From Hymenopus coronatus (taxonomy: Eukaryota > Arthropoda > Insecta > Mantodea > Hymenopodidae), in the NCBI GenBank assembly GCA_030762935.1, contig CM060898.1:101067281-101131280 (forward strand): DNA of 64,000 nucleotides, read 5' to 3'. Below the pieces are notes generated by a model. The model did no database searches. It was not told the origin of the DNA and saw nothing but the letters and a program-made list of their open reading frames with translations. The position numbers and the translations under genes are program-made. The first letter of the stretch is position 1. Each line of letters opens with the position of its first letter. This document shows positions 22,976 to 35,277 of the stretch, one piece after another.

Positions 22976-23756
22976 ACTTTCTCTACACGTACTATGTACA
23001 TAGTGTATAGACAAGGTATTTTATTGCACCCAAAAATTCAATACTGAGATTTCACCGGAAATATATGTTTTAGGCCCCTCTGTATAAAAAAAACATTTTC
23101 AGAAAAAGATCCGCGTGTGTGTGTGTCCGTGTGTCTGTGAACACGATAACTCAAAAACGAAGTCGGTAAGACTATCCCTTTATATGGAAAAAAAACAACA
23201 TTTTTGATTTTCTCAAAAATGGTTCTAACGATTTAGATTAAATTACCGTATATTAAAGATATCTATACGGCAAATAAAATGTATATCTTGAATTTTCTGG
23301 GAATAGACTCTGAAGCCCTCTTTATTCTGAATGAATTTTGCTGAATTTTGCGTAACAGTTAAACCGTAAGAGATACATAAAAACTTACTACACAAAAAAT
23401 GTAGAGCACATTAAAATACACAATTTATGTTGTATACACTTTTTCTTGGAGTTGACCATTTTTTAGATTTTACTTTTTTTTTATTTCAACTTTAAAAAAC
23501 ATATTTTTCTCATACAGGAATTTGTCAACTCCTGTCCACACAAACAAAGGAACTTCAGCCACATGGCAACCAGCTTTTGACTATCACTTTAACCTATCAT
23601 ACTCTCTTATTTCGCTTCTACAATTAAGGAAGCTAGTAATAAGACTATTTCTGTTAATTTGTTCTCGATTGGCTTGAATTAAATCGAAGCATAAGCTTTC
23701 TAACAATACTTTGTTGCAGAGATATAGAGAAAGTCATGTGAATGGAACACGTCAGA
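22976..23756 (-). repeat. HR element between direct repeats
   Basis: A minus copy with both termini and an internal deletion of the TTTGGTATT/ACTACCC region. It separates the two copies of the 270-bp unit. Confidence 0.88.
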
Positions 23757-24048
23757 TTGTTTTTCTTTTTATTTTAGATGACTCCTATCTAGTCACTTGT
23801 TCGTGTGTTTTGTCCTTGATGGAAGATATCCTCTGTCACTTGGGAATGTAATGCTAATATTAACAGTCTCTGATTCTCTAACCATATTTCAATTAAAATC
23901 CCTGGAGCCTGGATTTATATGCGTCACATTGTTTTAATTTCTACACTGAGTGCATAAGTAGGACAAGTCTTGTATTCCGTCCAGAACTTTGATGTCGAAA
24001 TTTCACTACAAATATATGTCCAGGATAAATAATTATGTCCCTGATTAA
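23757..24048 (+). repeat. Direct repeat unit, copy 2
   Basis: The second copy of the unit at 22694-22964, with a roughly 20-bp insertion near TAGGACAAGTCTTG. It ends directly before another HR copy. Confidence 0.85.
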
Positions 24049-24142
24049 ATATATTTTTAAAAAATCTGATGTGTTCCGTTCACATACTTTCTCTGGCTGT
24101 TCCACAAACTTTCATTATAAAATATTATTCTTAACTCAAATG

Positions 24143-24335
24143 TTCTAGGACTTATAGCCAGATATATTCATGGATTAACTCCAACGTTTCGAAGACGCCT
24201 ATTATTTTCATCTTCAGATTAAACTAATAACTTCTTCGCGTAGAAGAAAACGAAGATTATGCATTTATCAGGCTAGAAGCTCGAGAACACTTCAGTTAAT
24301 AGTTGTCAGAAAAGCTTCAGCTCTTACTTTCAGAT
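24143..24335 (-). repeat. Unknown insert inside HR
   Basis: A non-HR block interrupts the host. On the minus strand it contains CTGAAGATG, then TTCGAAACGTTGGAGTTA, a motif order also seen at 40780-40818. The class is unknown. Confidence 0.45.
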
Positions 24336-24634
24336 TATTCTTTTATATATTTCATGTTAATCCAGCTTAACATTGTCAGAATTGGTCTTATTACTTGCTT
24401 CTCTGTAAGTAGAAAGGAAATAAAGGGAATACACTAAGCTAAAGCGATAATCAGATCTTTTAAAAGCTGGTCGCTAAATGAAATCATCGAAATTCGGTTC
24501 TCTTCCATTTTGGAGCAAACAAAAGATAGAAGAAAGGAAAGATATCTCCGTTTTGTGAAAAGTTTAAGTAGGTACTTTAAAACTGAAATCAATGGCTCGG
24601 AATATCTCGAAAGTGGTTTGCTCGTTACAAAAAG

Positions 24635-25527
24635 TCTGATGTGTTACACTCACATGACTTTCTCTAGCCGCTCTACAAAACACCTACAAAAGATTATTCT
24701 TCTTTGTACACAATGCTAATCAAGCTAAATTTTAGCAGAATATTATTACTTAGTTCCTTATGAGTAGAAAAGAATAAGGGAATGCACTATGCTAAAGTGA
24801 TTGTCAAATGTTTTAAAAGCTATCGTTATGCGATTGTCATTGCAAATCACTTCTTTGCTTGGCTAGGAGTAGAACAAAGGAAAAACAGACACTTCCTGTG
24901 TGAGAAAAGTTTAAATACTTCACAATTGAAACCAATAACAAGCAATATCTCAAAAACGGTTACCTCCACAACAAAAACGTAAAGGACAAAAATTGTGTGT
25001 TTTGTCATGAGGTACATTTTTTGTGTAGTACGTTATTTTCTATCTCTTACGGTTTAGCAGTTAAGCAAAATTCATCCAGAATAAAGAGGTCTTCAGAGGC
25101 TTTTCCCCAAAAAATTCGAGATATACATTTTATTTCGGACATAAATAGCTTTAATATACGGGATTTTAATCAAAACCTTTAAAGCCATTTTTAAGAAAAT
25201 AAAAATTGTTGAAAATTTTTCCATGTAAAGTGTAGTTTGTGATGGGGGAATTTTTTTGAAAATCTTCGTGTCGCATTCTTGGAAGATACTAAACCTAAAT
25301 ACCAATTTTGGTATTTAACGGTCTTTTTGTTTTGGGGCTATGTTGTCCACAGATACACACAGTCAGACACACATACACACACGGACGTTTTTTTAAAAAT
25401 GCTTTTTTTCGGACTCAGGGGACCCCAAAACATATATTTCCGGTGAAATCTCGGTATCGAATTTTTGGGTGCAATACAATACCTTCTCTATCTCTATGTA
25501 CATTGTACATGTGGGAATAGAGAAAGT
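24635..25527 (+). repeat. HR element inserted in HR
   Basis: A complete copy inserted into the A run that follows the TTAACTCCAC block of the host element. Confidence 0.85.
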
Positions 25528-26112
25528 AAAAATAAAATTGTGCGTTTGAATGAGATTTTTTTTTGTGCGATAAGCTTCGTCTGTCTCTTACGGTTTATCA
25601 ATTAGGCAAAAGTTATACACAAGTCATTCAGAATGAGGTCTTCAGAGGCTAAGCCCAAAAAATTGAAGATATATGTTTTGTTTTTTATGAAAATATGTAA
25701 ACTAATGGCACTTTACTGAAAATCGTTAAGAGCCATTTTTGAGAAAAAAATCGAAAAAAGTTCCCTGTAAAGGGTAGTTGGGGGTGGGAGATTTCCTTTA
25801 AAATCTTCGTTTCACATCCTTAAAGATACTGAACTTAAATGCCAAGTTTGCTATTTATCCGACTTTTTGTTTTTGAGCTCTACTGCCGACAGACAGACAG
25901 ACACACACACACACATTGACACTCACGCACGGAAATGTTTTTAAAAATGCTTTAATTTACTCAGGGAGTCTCAAAACATGTATTGGTATCGAATTTTTGG
26001 GTGGAATACAATAATTTCTCTATCCACTAAAGAAAATAAGCATTAAAAGTTAATAAAACATATGATATTTAGAAAATCGTCCGCGCGCATATTGTGAACA
26101 CCAAAGTTACAA

Positions 26113-26793
26113 TCTGATGTGTTTCATTCACATACTTTTCTTACATATTCTGCAACAAATTATTCAGACAAATGTTTATTCTTTTTGCTACTAAATTCTA
26201 ATACAGATAAAAATAACAATGACTATTACCCATTTGAGAAAAGTATAAGAAAACTGTAACTAATAACGGGGAATATCTCCGAAACGGTTAACATTACAAA
26301 ACAATTATTTGACGTAAATTGTGTGTTTTTACAAGATAAACATTTTTGTTTGTTAAGATTTAGTTTTATGTCTTACTGTTTTGATAAGGTCATTCAGTAT
26401 GAAGAGTATTTTAGGGAGTTTTCCCAGAAAATTCAAATTTATGTTTTATTTAACATCTGAATATCTTTAATACATGGTGCCTTAATCAAAATTATAAGAG
26501 CCATGTGTAAAAAAAGTGATAACTTTGAAAAATCTTCCATATAAAGTGTATTTTGGGTTGGGGGAATGTTTTTAAACATCTTGTTTAAATACAAGTTTGG
26601 CACTTAAGGAACTCTCCGGGTTTGATTGGGTATTCACAGGCACACACAAAAACACGGACCTTTATTGAATGTTATTTTTTGGAGGGTTCCAGTGTCATCA
26701 AAGCATGTATATTTGGTGAAGTCTGGTATCAAACTTTTGGAGAAATGCGATACATTATTTACATAGTATGCAATTTTACGTGGTAAATAAAGT
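26113..26793 (+). repeat. HR element, diverged
   Basis: Both ends are present with many deletions. It ends AAATAAAGTAAAAA. Confidence 0.78.
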
Positions 26794-26803
26794 AAAAATA
26801 AAA

Positions 26804-27080
26804 CTTCGGTTAAATACCGAGCTTTATATTTAAATTGGGCATCTACTAAAGGATGCGACGCAAAGATTTTCAAGTAGATTCCTGCAAACTCCCTTTAAAT
26901 GGAACCTTTTTAGGAAATTTTAATTTTCTAAAAAATGACTGTACCTGTAGCTATTTTTATGAACATATTTTTATATTATATGAAATATACTTCATCTTGA
27001 CAATGGCACTTAAAGTCCTGGTCATTCTGGATGGCTTTGGCATAGCCGGCAATCGATAAGAGATAGCAAAAATTTTAGTA
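26804..27080 (-). repeat. HR fragment, inverted
   Basis: An internal HR segment (ACCAAATTT-type region through CCGGCAATCGATAAGAGATAG) in opposite orientation, starting about 10 bp after the preceding plus copy. Confidence 0.72.
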
Positions 27081-27107
27081 TCCATTTTAATATTTTATAT
27101 GTATGTA

Positions 27108-27140
27108 TTGTATTGTAATGTAATGTAATGTAATGTATTT
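27108..27140. repeat. (TGTAA)n pentanucleotide tail
   Basis: TGTAT/TGTAA units form the 3' tail of the LA LINE, which reads TTACA on the minus strand. Short tandem tails are common on non-LTR elements. Confidence 0.8.
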
Positions 27141-28205
27141 ATTTCTCTGCAAGTGGGTATCACCCGGTGGCAGAGTTATATATGTATACAAGATATATAA
27201 ACAATAAATCACAGCTGCCAGTTTATGGCTTTGTAAGCTAGATATAATAGTTATTTACACAAATATGAAACCATTAATTTTTCTCTCAATTCAGATTAAC
27301 TAACTTCATAATTAGAATCATCAACCAATTTAACATGTGTATTTACAACAATATAAAATCACAAGCATTTCATTTAAGGAATATTTACAAAAATTATCCA
27401 ACATTAATATCAAGATTTTTCCTAAATTTCTTCAGAGACAGAGGACAACCCCCAAAGGCTGCTCCAGGCAATTCATTCCAGTCTTTTATGGTTCTATTTA
27501 CAAAGGAGAACTTTCCCACGTCAGTTCTGTATCCTCTACCCTTAATTTTGAACGGATGATCGTTTCGTGCATAGTAAGTTGGGTTTTCCAGTTTGTCAGT
27601 AACGTCCTCCCATGCGTTTAAGCCAGCGTAAGCTTTAAATAAAGCGCACAACCTCTGTTTCTCACGCCTAACTTTCAACGGCTACCATTTTATCTCCTCA
27701 GCGTTTCTAGGCCCAAAATATTTACCCCTTTTTATGAATTTTATAGCCCTTTTCTGGATCTTTTCTAACGAATCAATTTGATTTACTCTATAAGGGTCCC
27801 AACAAGTTACTCCAAATTCCATGACCGGCCGCACTAAGGACTTGTACGCGATTTCCCTGGACTTTGCACTCCCCTTTTTTAAAATCCTCATTAGGAAGTG
27901 CAGTGTTTTCCACGCTTTCTTAGATACAGAATTTACCTGCTCGTCCCATCCAGCGTTACTCGCCAAGTAAACTCCCAAGTATTTGCAGCTGTGGAATTTT
28001 TTCCTCACCCATGTGATAATTTTGCAGATTTTTTTCCCTAGATCTATTAAATACAATTGACTTACTTTTGCCAGCGTTAATTTTCATTTTATTTGCAGTA
28101 GCTAAATCACTAATTTCATTTAAATCACCCTGAAGAGCAGTCTCATCTTCAACATTTCTAATTTTATTGTAAATAATACAATCGTCTGCAAACAATCTTA
28201 TCGTA
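27108..28205 (-). pseudogene. LA-family non-LTR retrotransposon, 5' truncated
   Basis: The minus strand encodes the C-terminal half of a LINE reverse transcriptase. It opens just before the catalytic block LFADDCIIYNKI (28195 downward), then KMKINAGKSKSIVFNRSR. After a frameshift near 28000-28030 come CKYLGVYLASNAGWDEQVN, an EFGVTCWDPYR region, QKRAIKFI, one in-frame TAG near 27680, and FSFVNRTIKDWNELPGAAF close to the C terminus. This order is that of CR1/Jockey-type elements. Everything upstream of the FADD motif, including the endonuclease, is missing. The 3' UTR has CTGCCACCGGGTGAT and ends in TTACA repeats. Confidence 0.9.
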
Positions 28206-28284
28206 TATAATTTAAATTAACACGCTCTTAATATATTGCACCGAATATAGAATAAATGACATACTTTCAATAATATAGAAAAAA

Positions 28285-29152
28285 TCTGATGTAATCCATT
28301 CACATGACTTTCTCTATATCTCTGCAACAAATTTTTGTTAAAAAGTTTATGCTTCTATTTACTTCATGCTAAGTTAGAAAAAAACTAGCAGAAATAGTCT
28401 TATTACTTGTTTCCCTGTAAGTAGAAGCGAAGTAAGGGAGTAACATAGGTTAAAGTGATAGCAAAGGATGGTTGCTATGAGACTGAAGTTCCTTTGTTTG
28501 TATGCACAGGAGTTGACAAATTCCTGTATGAGAAAAGTATAAGTTTTTTTAAGGCTGAAACAAAAAACAAGGAATATCTAAAAAACGATCAACTCCACGA
28601 AAAAATGTATGTAACATAAATTGTGTGTTTTAATGTGTTCAACATTTTTTGTGTGGTAAGTTTTTGCATATCTCTTACGGTTTACCAGTTACACAAAATT
28701 GCGAAAAATTCTCCAGTGTAAAGTAGTCTTCAGAGGCTATTCCCAAAAAATTCAAGATATACATATTATTTGTCAAGAATATATTTTTAATATGATATTT
28801 TTATCAAAATCGTTAGAGCCACTTTTTAGAAAATCATCATTTTCGAAAATTTTTCCATGTGAAGGGTAGTTGGGGGTGGGGGGATTTTCTTGAAAATTTT
28901 TGTGTTGCATCCTTGGAAGATACTGAACTTAAATACCAAGTTTGGTATGTCTTTTCGTTTCTGAGCTATGCTGCCCACAGACACACTCATACACATAGAC
29001 AGACAACCGTGCACGAACATTTTTCTAAAAATGCTTTTATTGGATTCAGGTGGTCTCAAAACATGTATTTCCGGTGAAATCTCGGTATCGAATTTTTGGG
29101 TACAATGCAATACCTTCTCTATACACTATGTAATAGTACGTACAGAGAAAGC
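28285..29152 (+). repeat. Full-length HR element
   Basis: Both ends are present. The right end reads CAGAGAAAGC with a partly eroded palindrome. Confidence 0.86.
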
Positions 29153-29157
29153 AAAAA

Positions 29158-29425
29158 TCACATGTGTTCCATTCACATAACTTTCTCTAGCTGTCCAATG
29201 TACATACTATTCTTACAAAAGATAGTTTTATCTTCGTCATGCTAATCAAGGCAGAATTGGTCCTATTACTTGCTTCTTTGTACATAGAAGATAATAAGGG
29301 AAAACAGTAGACAGATCTTTTAAAGATGGTCACTATGAGAAACAACTGAGGTTCAGTTCGCTTTGCATGGCTAGCACAAAAAAGAGATGAAACAAAAGAT
29401 GGCTTCCCGTTTGAAAATGTTTTAT
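29158..29425 (+). repeat. HR element left third
   Basis: It starts at the terminal A run of the previous copy and stops near CCGTTTGAAAATG, where an inverted HR copy begins. Confidence 0.78.
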
Positions 29426-29429
29426 GGTT

Positions 29430-30133
29430 CTCTGTATTAAAAAAATCAGTTTTAGAAAAAAGTCAGTGTGTGGCTATGTCAATTAGAATACGATAACTCA
29501 AAAACAAGTCAGTAAAATACCAAATTTGGTATTTAACTTTAGTATCCTACAAGAATATGGCACGAAAACTACTTTTATATTTCTATTTTTTATTTTTATA
29601 AACTCTTTATATTTTTATTTTTTTCAAAATTGACTCTATTTTCATTAAAATATCGTACATTAAAACTATTTAATGAAAAATAAAATGTAGGTACATCTTG
29701 ACTTTTCTGGAAATAGCTTCTGAAGATCACTCTATTTTGGATGAAACTGCTCAAGTTTGCATAACCGATGAACGTAAGCGACAGACAAAAGACGTAGATC
29801 TCGTTAAAACACATGATTTATGTTCAAGTTTTTTTTCGTGGACTTGACCATTTCCGAGATAGTCCTTGCTGTTAGTTTCGGTTTTAAAATACTTACATTT
29901 TTCTCATACGGGAATTTGTAAACTCCAGGTCATGCAAAGAAACGTATTTCAACCACATGGCAACCATATATAAAACATTTGACTATCGCTTTAGCCTAGT
30001 GTACTCCCTACCTTCTACTTATAAGAAAGTAAGAAATAAGACCAGTCTACTAACGTTTATATCGATTAGCATATTATTAACAATAATATGTTACAGAGAT
30101 GTTGAGAAAGTAATGTGAGTGGAATACATAAGA
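29430..30133 (-). repeat. HR element, minus
   Basis: It begins inside the TTTTTAGAAAAA/(GT)n portion without the palindrome and runs to the ATACATAAGA end. It meets the previous plus fragment as a fold-back pair. Confidence 0.8.
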
Positions 30134-30521
30134 TATTTTTCTAAGTCTTCTCCAGGTTCAGTTGTTTCTTGTAATGCATGGAAACAGCATAGCCATTTAA
30201 GGTTAGTATAGTATGAACGTTTTCAAGGGAATTGAAATTGATTTGAGTCCAGTTCCAACTGAATATGATCTGATTTTATCATGTTAAATTCATTACGAAT
30301 TGAGATCGTTTTGTACTCGCAAGTTTCCAGAATACTCATTTCAACCTCTTTATGTTGCTCGACTTGGATTTACGTCGGCGAACCTGTTAAAGAGAGTTCT
30401 ATGTGTTAACAGGTTTGGGTTACCGAATGCTTTTGAGATTATGGAGAGAATAAATTTGGCTATGCTGTGTGTTTTATTACACCAGTTCCTGGCAAGTTAA
30501 TTGAAAAAAAATCTTATGTGT
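30134..30521. other. Unassigned spacer
   Basis: A plus ORF at 30300-30500 (66 codons) has no recognisable domain. Confidence 0.35.
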
Positions 30522-32186
30522 TCCATTCACCTGAATTTCTCTACCTGCTCTGCAAATAAACTATTCTTACCAAAGATTTATCATTTATCTACATCATGCT
30601 AGACGAGACAAGCATTAGTATAATTCTCTTATGAACTGCTTCCTTCTAAGCAGAAGGAAAATAAGGGGATACGCTATGCTAAAGCGATAGTCAGATCTTT
30701 TAAAAGCTGGTCGTTATGTGAATTATTGAAGTAAAAGCAAAGTGGGGATGAAACGAAAGGTGGCTTCTCATTTGAGATAAGTTTACGTAATTAACCACTG
30801 AACCAACAATAAGCAATATGTGATAATGTTTTGTACTAGTCTACAAAATAAAATTTGATGTGTTCCATTCACATGACTTTCTCTATAGCTCTGCAACAAA
30901 ATATTGTTAAAAAGCTTATGCTTTTATTTACTTCATGCTAATCGAGAAAAAAATAGCAGAAATAGTCTTATTACCTGATTTGTTGTTAGTAGAAGTGAAA
31001 TAAGGGAAAACCATAGGTTAAAGTGATAGTCAAAAGCTTTTTGCTATGTGACTGAAGCTCCTTTGTTTGTATGGGCAGGATTTGACAAATTCCTGTGTGA
31101 GAAAAGCATAAGTTTTTAAAGGTAAAATCAAAAACAAGGAATAACTAAAAAACGATCAACTCCACGAGAAAAATGTATATAACATAAATTGTGTGTGGTA
31201 AGATTTTGTCTATCTCTTACGGTTTAGCAGTTATGCAAACTTACGTAAAATTCATACAGAATAAAGTAGTCTTCAGAGGCTATTCCCAGATAATTCAAGA
31301 TATACATTTTATTTGTCAGGTAAATATCTTTAATATACGACATTTTTATCAAAATCGTTACAAACATTTTTTAGAAAATGAAAATTTTCGAAAAAAATTC
31401 CATGTAAAGGGTAGTTTGGGGTGGGGGAATTTTTCTCAAAAGCTTCGTGTAGCATTCCTGTAAGATACTAAACTTTAATACCAAGTTTTCGTATTTGAGT
31501 TATTGCTTTCACAGACACACGGGCACACACACGGACCTTTTTCTGAAAATGCTTTTTTTGGAAACAGGGGACTTTAAAACATATATTTCCCGTGAAATCT
31601 TGGTATCGAATTTTTGGGTGGAGTGCAATACCTTCTCTATACACTATGTATATAGTGCGTATAGAGAAAGTAAAAAGTGTACTTATATAATATAAACCGT
31701 GAGTTTTAACGAGATCTACATTTTTCGTGTGGTGAGCATTTGTCTATCTCTTACGGTTTACCAGTTTTGCAAAATTCAATAAAATTCATGATTCATCAGT
31801 ATTATTCCTGGCTATTCCCATAAAAATCAAGAAATAATTATTTTAAATGTGCTGTATGTATCTTTAATATACGGTAATTTAATCAACATTCTTAGAGATA
31901 TTTTTGAGAAAATCGAAGTGTTGAAAACATTTTCCATGTAAAGTGTGACTTCGGATGGGGGCCATCTTCTTGAAAATCTTCGTGGCACATCCTTGGAAGA
32001 CACTGAAATTAAATACTAAGTTTGGTATTTTACGGACTTTTAGTTTTTGAGTTATGTTGTCCACAGACATACACACATACAAACATGCTGATATTACTCT
32101 AAAAACATTTTTTTTTTTGATTCAGAGGGTCTGAAAACTCTGAGTGGAATAAAATACTTTATGTATACACTCTGTGTAGAGAAATT
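30522..32186 (+). repeat. HR element hosting another HR element
   Basis: Host segments are 30522-30850 and 31672-32186. The right segment resumes with ATAATATAAACCGTGAGTTT, the expected continuation. The insertion point is the same internal A run as in the host at 24065-26038. Confidence 0.82.
30854..31671 (+). repeat. HR element inserted in HR
   Basis: A complete copy. The left hairpin ATGTG/CACAT is at 30858-30874, ACTTTCTCTA at 30876-30885, and the matching TAGAGAAAGT at 31662-31671. It is a clear example of the terminal architecture. Confidence 0.88.
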
Positions 32187-32385
32187 AAAATTAAAACGAC
32201 GAGCGTACCTACAGTTTGTTTAAAAGAGTGGATTAGTACTATCCGTGACGTATGCAAAACAGTCTGAATTCGCGTTTCCATGCAGTGTTCAACACGAAGT
32301 AAGTACTCAAGTACTTCTCCCGTTCAAATAATTCCCGGGTCCTTAATCATTATTTTCATTGTCTGGTTATAAAGAGGCAAAGAAT
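32187..32385. other. Unassigned spacer
   Basis: Nothing recognised. Confidence 0.35.
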
Positions 32386-32760
32386 TACCGAGCCAGGAGG
32401 AACAGGCTGAGACTGGGATTGTGGAGTTTTTGTGGTATCGGGTTATTTTTTCAAGGTTAGCCAAATGCTGGGGAGGTTTCTTCATTCCCCGAACTTCCTG
32501 TCTCTTCCTTTCATCTCCATTTCATCCAAACGGTCTCTTTGGGAGTGTAAATGTCGGCTAGGACTGTGGTGGTGACGCCCTACCGTGATGATGAAGTGCA
32601 CTGGAAGTATAGCTCTCGCCGGCGAGACGGCCTTGGAAGTCGTCTGTAGACCTAGGGAGTTTGATCAGACCGGGACGCGGGTTCCTAACAGTGCCTGCGT
32701 CGGGATGATGAACCGCTCGGAAAATGCTTTGGTTTCGCTCGCCTTTTGAAATTACGCTTT
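32386..32760 (+). repeat. SINE-like family SE
   Basis: The uninterrupted counterpart of 7563-8290: ATGCTGGGGAGGTTTCTTCATT, then ACGCCCTACCGTGATGATG and GATGATGAACCGCTCGG. The B-box part of the head is deleted. Confidence 0.72.
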
Positions 32761-32764
32761 TTTC

Positions 32765-32905
32765 ATTGAGTTTAACGCCAGCTTTTACTACAGACGGCAC
32801 CGCAGGTGTTGACACTGATGAAGCATGAAATGAAGACGGAGCATCGGTGGAATGCGATGGAGAGGGAAATCGGGGAACCCGGAGAAAATCCGCTTCTGCG
32901 ACGCT
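32765..32905 (-). repeat. SINE SD fragment
   Basis: The minus strand matches SD between the body and the end (TTAACGCC, GGAATGCGATGG, GAACCCGGAGAAAA). It directly follows SE. Next to it, 32909-32955 is an A/C-interrupted A-rich run. Confidence 0.7.
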
Positions 32906-33290
32906 ATAAAAAAAAACAAAAAAACAAAAAACAAAAAAAAAACAAAAAAAAAACGAAAGATATTTTCGCTATTCAAGCCATCATTAGGTGATTGGCGGCA
33001 CTTTTTAGGCACTATCGCACTTAACTTGTATAAATCATATTAATGAAATAAATCTAGATAAATGAACTTGAATAAACACCACCAACGCTACCAGAAATAA
33101 CAACGAATAATATGCAGCTTGTAAAGAACGTTGTAGATTGTTCTTTGTTGCACATCACAAACTGCAGCACACGGTTAGAAATATTCAGATTTGGCAACAT
33201 CGTCACTTCCAGTTCCGTTTCTGGCTTGTGACCGACTGACCAGAATGCTGCCTTGTGATTGCTATAAGAAGACTAATGTCGTCAGCTTTT
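32906..33290. other. A-rich run then unassigned
   Basis: An A-rich run with single C interruptions (32909-32955) is followed by unrecognised sequence. The Lys-rich and Phe-rich ORFs here come from the run. Confidence 0.5.
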
Positions 33291-34167
33291 ACTTTCTCAT
33301 CACATATGTACAATGTGTCTAGGAGATAGAGAAGGTATTATATTCCACCCAAAAATTTGATACCGAGATTTCACCAGCAATATATGCTTTGTGGCTCCTG
33401 CATCAAAACAAGGATTTTTAGAAAAAAATTCCCGCATGCGCATGTATGTGTGCGCGTTTGTGTGTCTGTACGCAGCATAAATCAACAAGTCGATTAAATA
33501 CCAAAATTCGTATTTAGGTTAAATATCTTTCAAGGATGCAACACAAAGATTTTCAAGAAAATCCCCACCCCAAACTATTCTTTACATGGAACACTTTTAG
33601 ACATTTTTGATTTTGTCAAAAATGGTTCTAATGATTTTGATTAAAATTGCATATTTTAAAGATATTTCCATGACAAACGAAATACATATCTGGAATGTCC
33701 TGGGAATGGACTCTGAAGGCCTCCTCATTCTATATGACTTTTGAACCATAAAAATCAAACAAAAACGTGTTGCACAAAAATATAGATGTGAGCAAAACAT
33801 ACATGTTTACATTTTTATAGTTATCCGTTTCCGAGATATGCCTTGTTATAGTTTCAATTTTAAAATACTTAAACTCCTCTCAACTGGAAGTCAACTTTCG
33901 TTTCATCTGTTTTGTTTTACTCCCGGAAAATGCAAAACATCACCGAGTTTCAATTGTTTAACACAGCGATAAGTTTTACCAAATTTGAGTATCGCTTTAG
34001 CCTAGTGTATTACCTTATTTCCCTTTTGCTTATAAGGAAGCAAGTAATAAGGCTATTTCTGCTAATGTTTATCTTGATTAGCATGAAGTAGACAAAACAA
34101 TACTTTTTCTAAGGAAAGTTTATTTGCGGAACAGCTAGAGAAAGTCATGTGAATGGAACACATCAAA
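33291..34167 (-). repeat. Full-length HR element
   Basis: A minus copy from ACTTTCTCAT to CATCAAA. The palindrome is mutated (CACATATGTACAATGTGTC). Confidence 0.86.
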
Positions 34168-34172
34168 TGTTA

Positions 34173-34994
34173 ACTTTCTCTAATCGTACTATGTACATAG
34201 TGTATAGAGAAGGTATTGCATTGTACCCAAAAATTCGATACCGTGATTTCACCGGAAATACATGTTTTGAGACCACCTGAATCCAAAAAAGGGATTTTTA
34301 GAAAAATGTCCGTGTGTGTGTCTGTGTGTGTGTCTGTGTGTCTGTGGGCAGCATAGCTCAAAAAAGACCGTTAAATACCAACCTTGGTATTTGAGTACAA
34401 TATCTTCCAAGGATGTGACACGAAGATTTTCAAGAAAATCCCCCTACGAAAATTTTGATTTTCTAAAAAATGGCTCAAACGATTTTGATTAAAATATCAT
34501 ATATTAAATATATATATATACTTGACTAATAATATGTATATCTTGAATTTTCTGGGAATATCCTCTGAAGGCTACCTTATTCTGGATGAATTTTACGGAA
34601 TTTTGTGTAACTGGTAAACCGTAAGATATAAAATAAAACTTACCACACAAAAAATGTAGAGCACATTAAAACACACAGTTTATGTTATATACATTTTTTT
34701 CGTGGGGTTGATCGTTTTTTAAATAGCCCTTGTTTTTGTTTCAGCCTTAAAAAACCTATACTTTTCTCATGCAGGGATTTGTCAACTCCTGTCCATACAA
34801 ACAAAGGAAGCTCAGTCACATAGCAACCATCTTTTGCTATCACTTTATTTCGCTTCTACTAACAGGGAAGCTAGTAATAAGACTGTTTCTGCTAATTTTT
34901 TCTCACTTAGCATGAAGTAAATAGAAGCATAAAATTTTTAACAAAAATTTGTTGCAGAGATATAGAGAAAGTCATGTGAATGGAACACATCAGA
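34173..34994 (-). repeat. Full-length HR element, tandem to previous
   Basis: It begins 6 bp after the previous minus copy, from ACTTTCTCTA through ACTATGTACATAGT to CATCAGA. Both hairpins are intact. (GT)n is at about 34313-34342. Confidence 0.9.
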
Positions 34995-35277
34995 TTTGTT
35001 TACGAGTGTACACTTAATAGCAAGCTTTCAAGTGCAAAGGTTCAGCCTAAATGATGCTCAAATGAGCCCGGGATTCAGAGATTTTGAATGTGAGTCAGAC
35101 TCGCTACCATCCACCACAGAGGTGCACATGGTGAGGTACACATGGTGATGATAAGGATAATGATGTTGATCATGTTCATAAATTAGAATGATTTAAAATC
35201 TAACATGACCTGAGTTAAAACTGGCGTAGACAGGTTGATTTCTATCTATAATCTTATTAAACATCTTAATATGAGAG
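34995..35277. repeat. Spacer with SINE SA scrap
   Basis: Positions 35043-35130 (minus) match the SA body and head with the middle deleted (ATGCTCAAATGAGC, AGTCAGACTCGCTACCA). The rest is unassigned. Confidence 0.55.

Larger units (their letters stand above)
24065..26038 (+). repeat. HR element hosting another HR element
   Basis: The host HR runs from 24065 to 24634 and resumes at 25528-26038. The resumed part (AAATTGTGCGTTTGAATGAG) is what follows in an uninterrupted element. An unrelated insert of about 190 bp lies at 24143-24335. The right terminus is degraded. Confidence 0.8.

Noticed and set aside
32788..33043. Lys-rich and Phe-rich ORFs
   Set aside because: Derived from the A-rich run with single C interruptions at 32909-32955.
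34302..34342. GT-rich runs as possible Z-DNA or promoter elements
   Set aside because: They are the standard internal microsatellite of HR copies.
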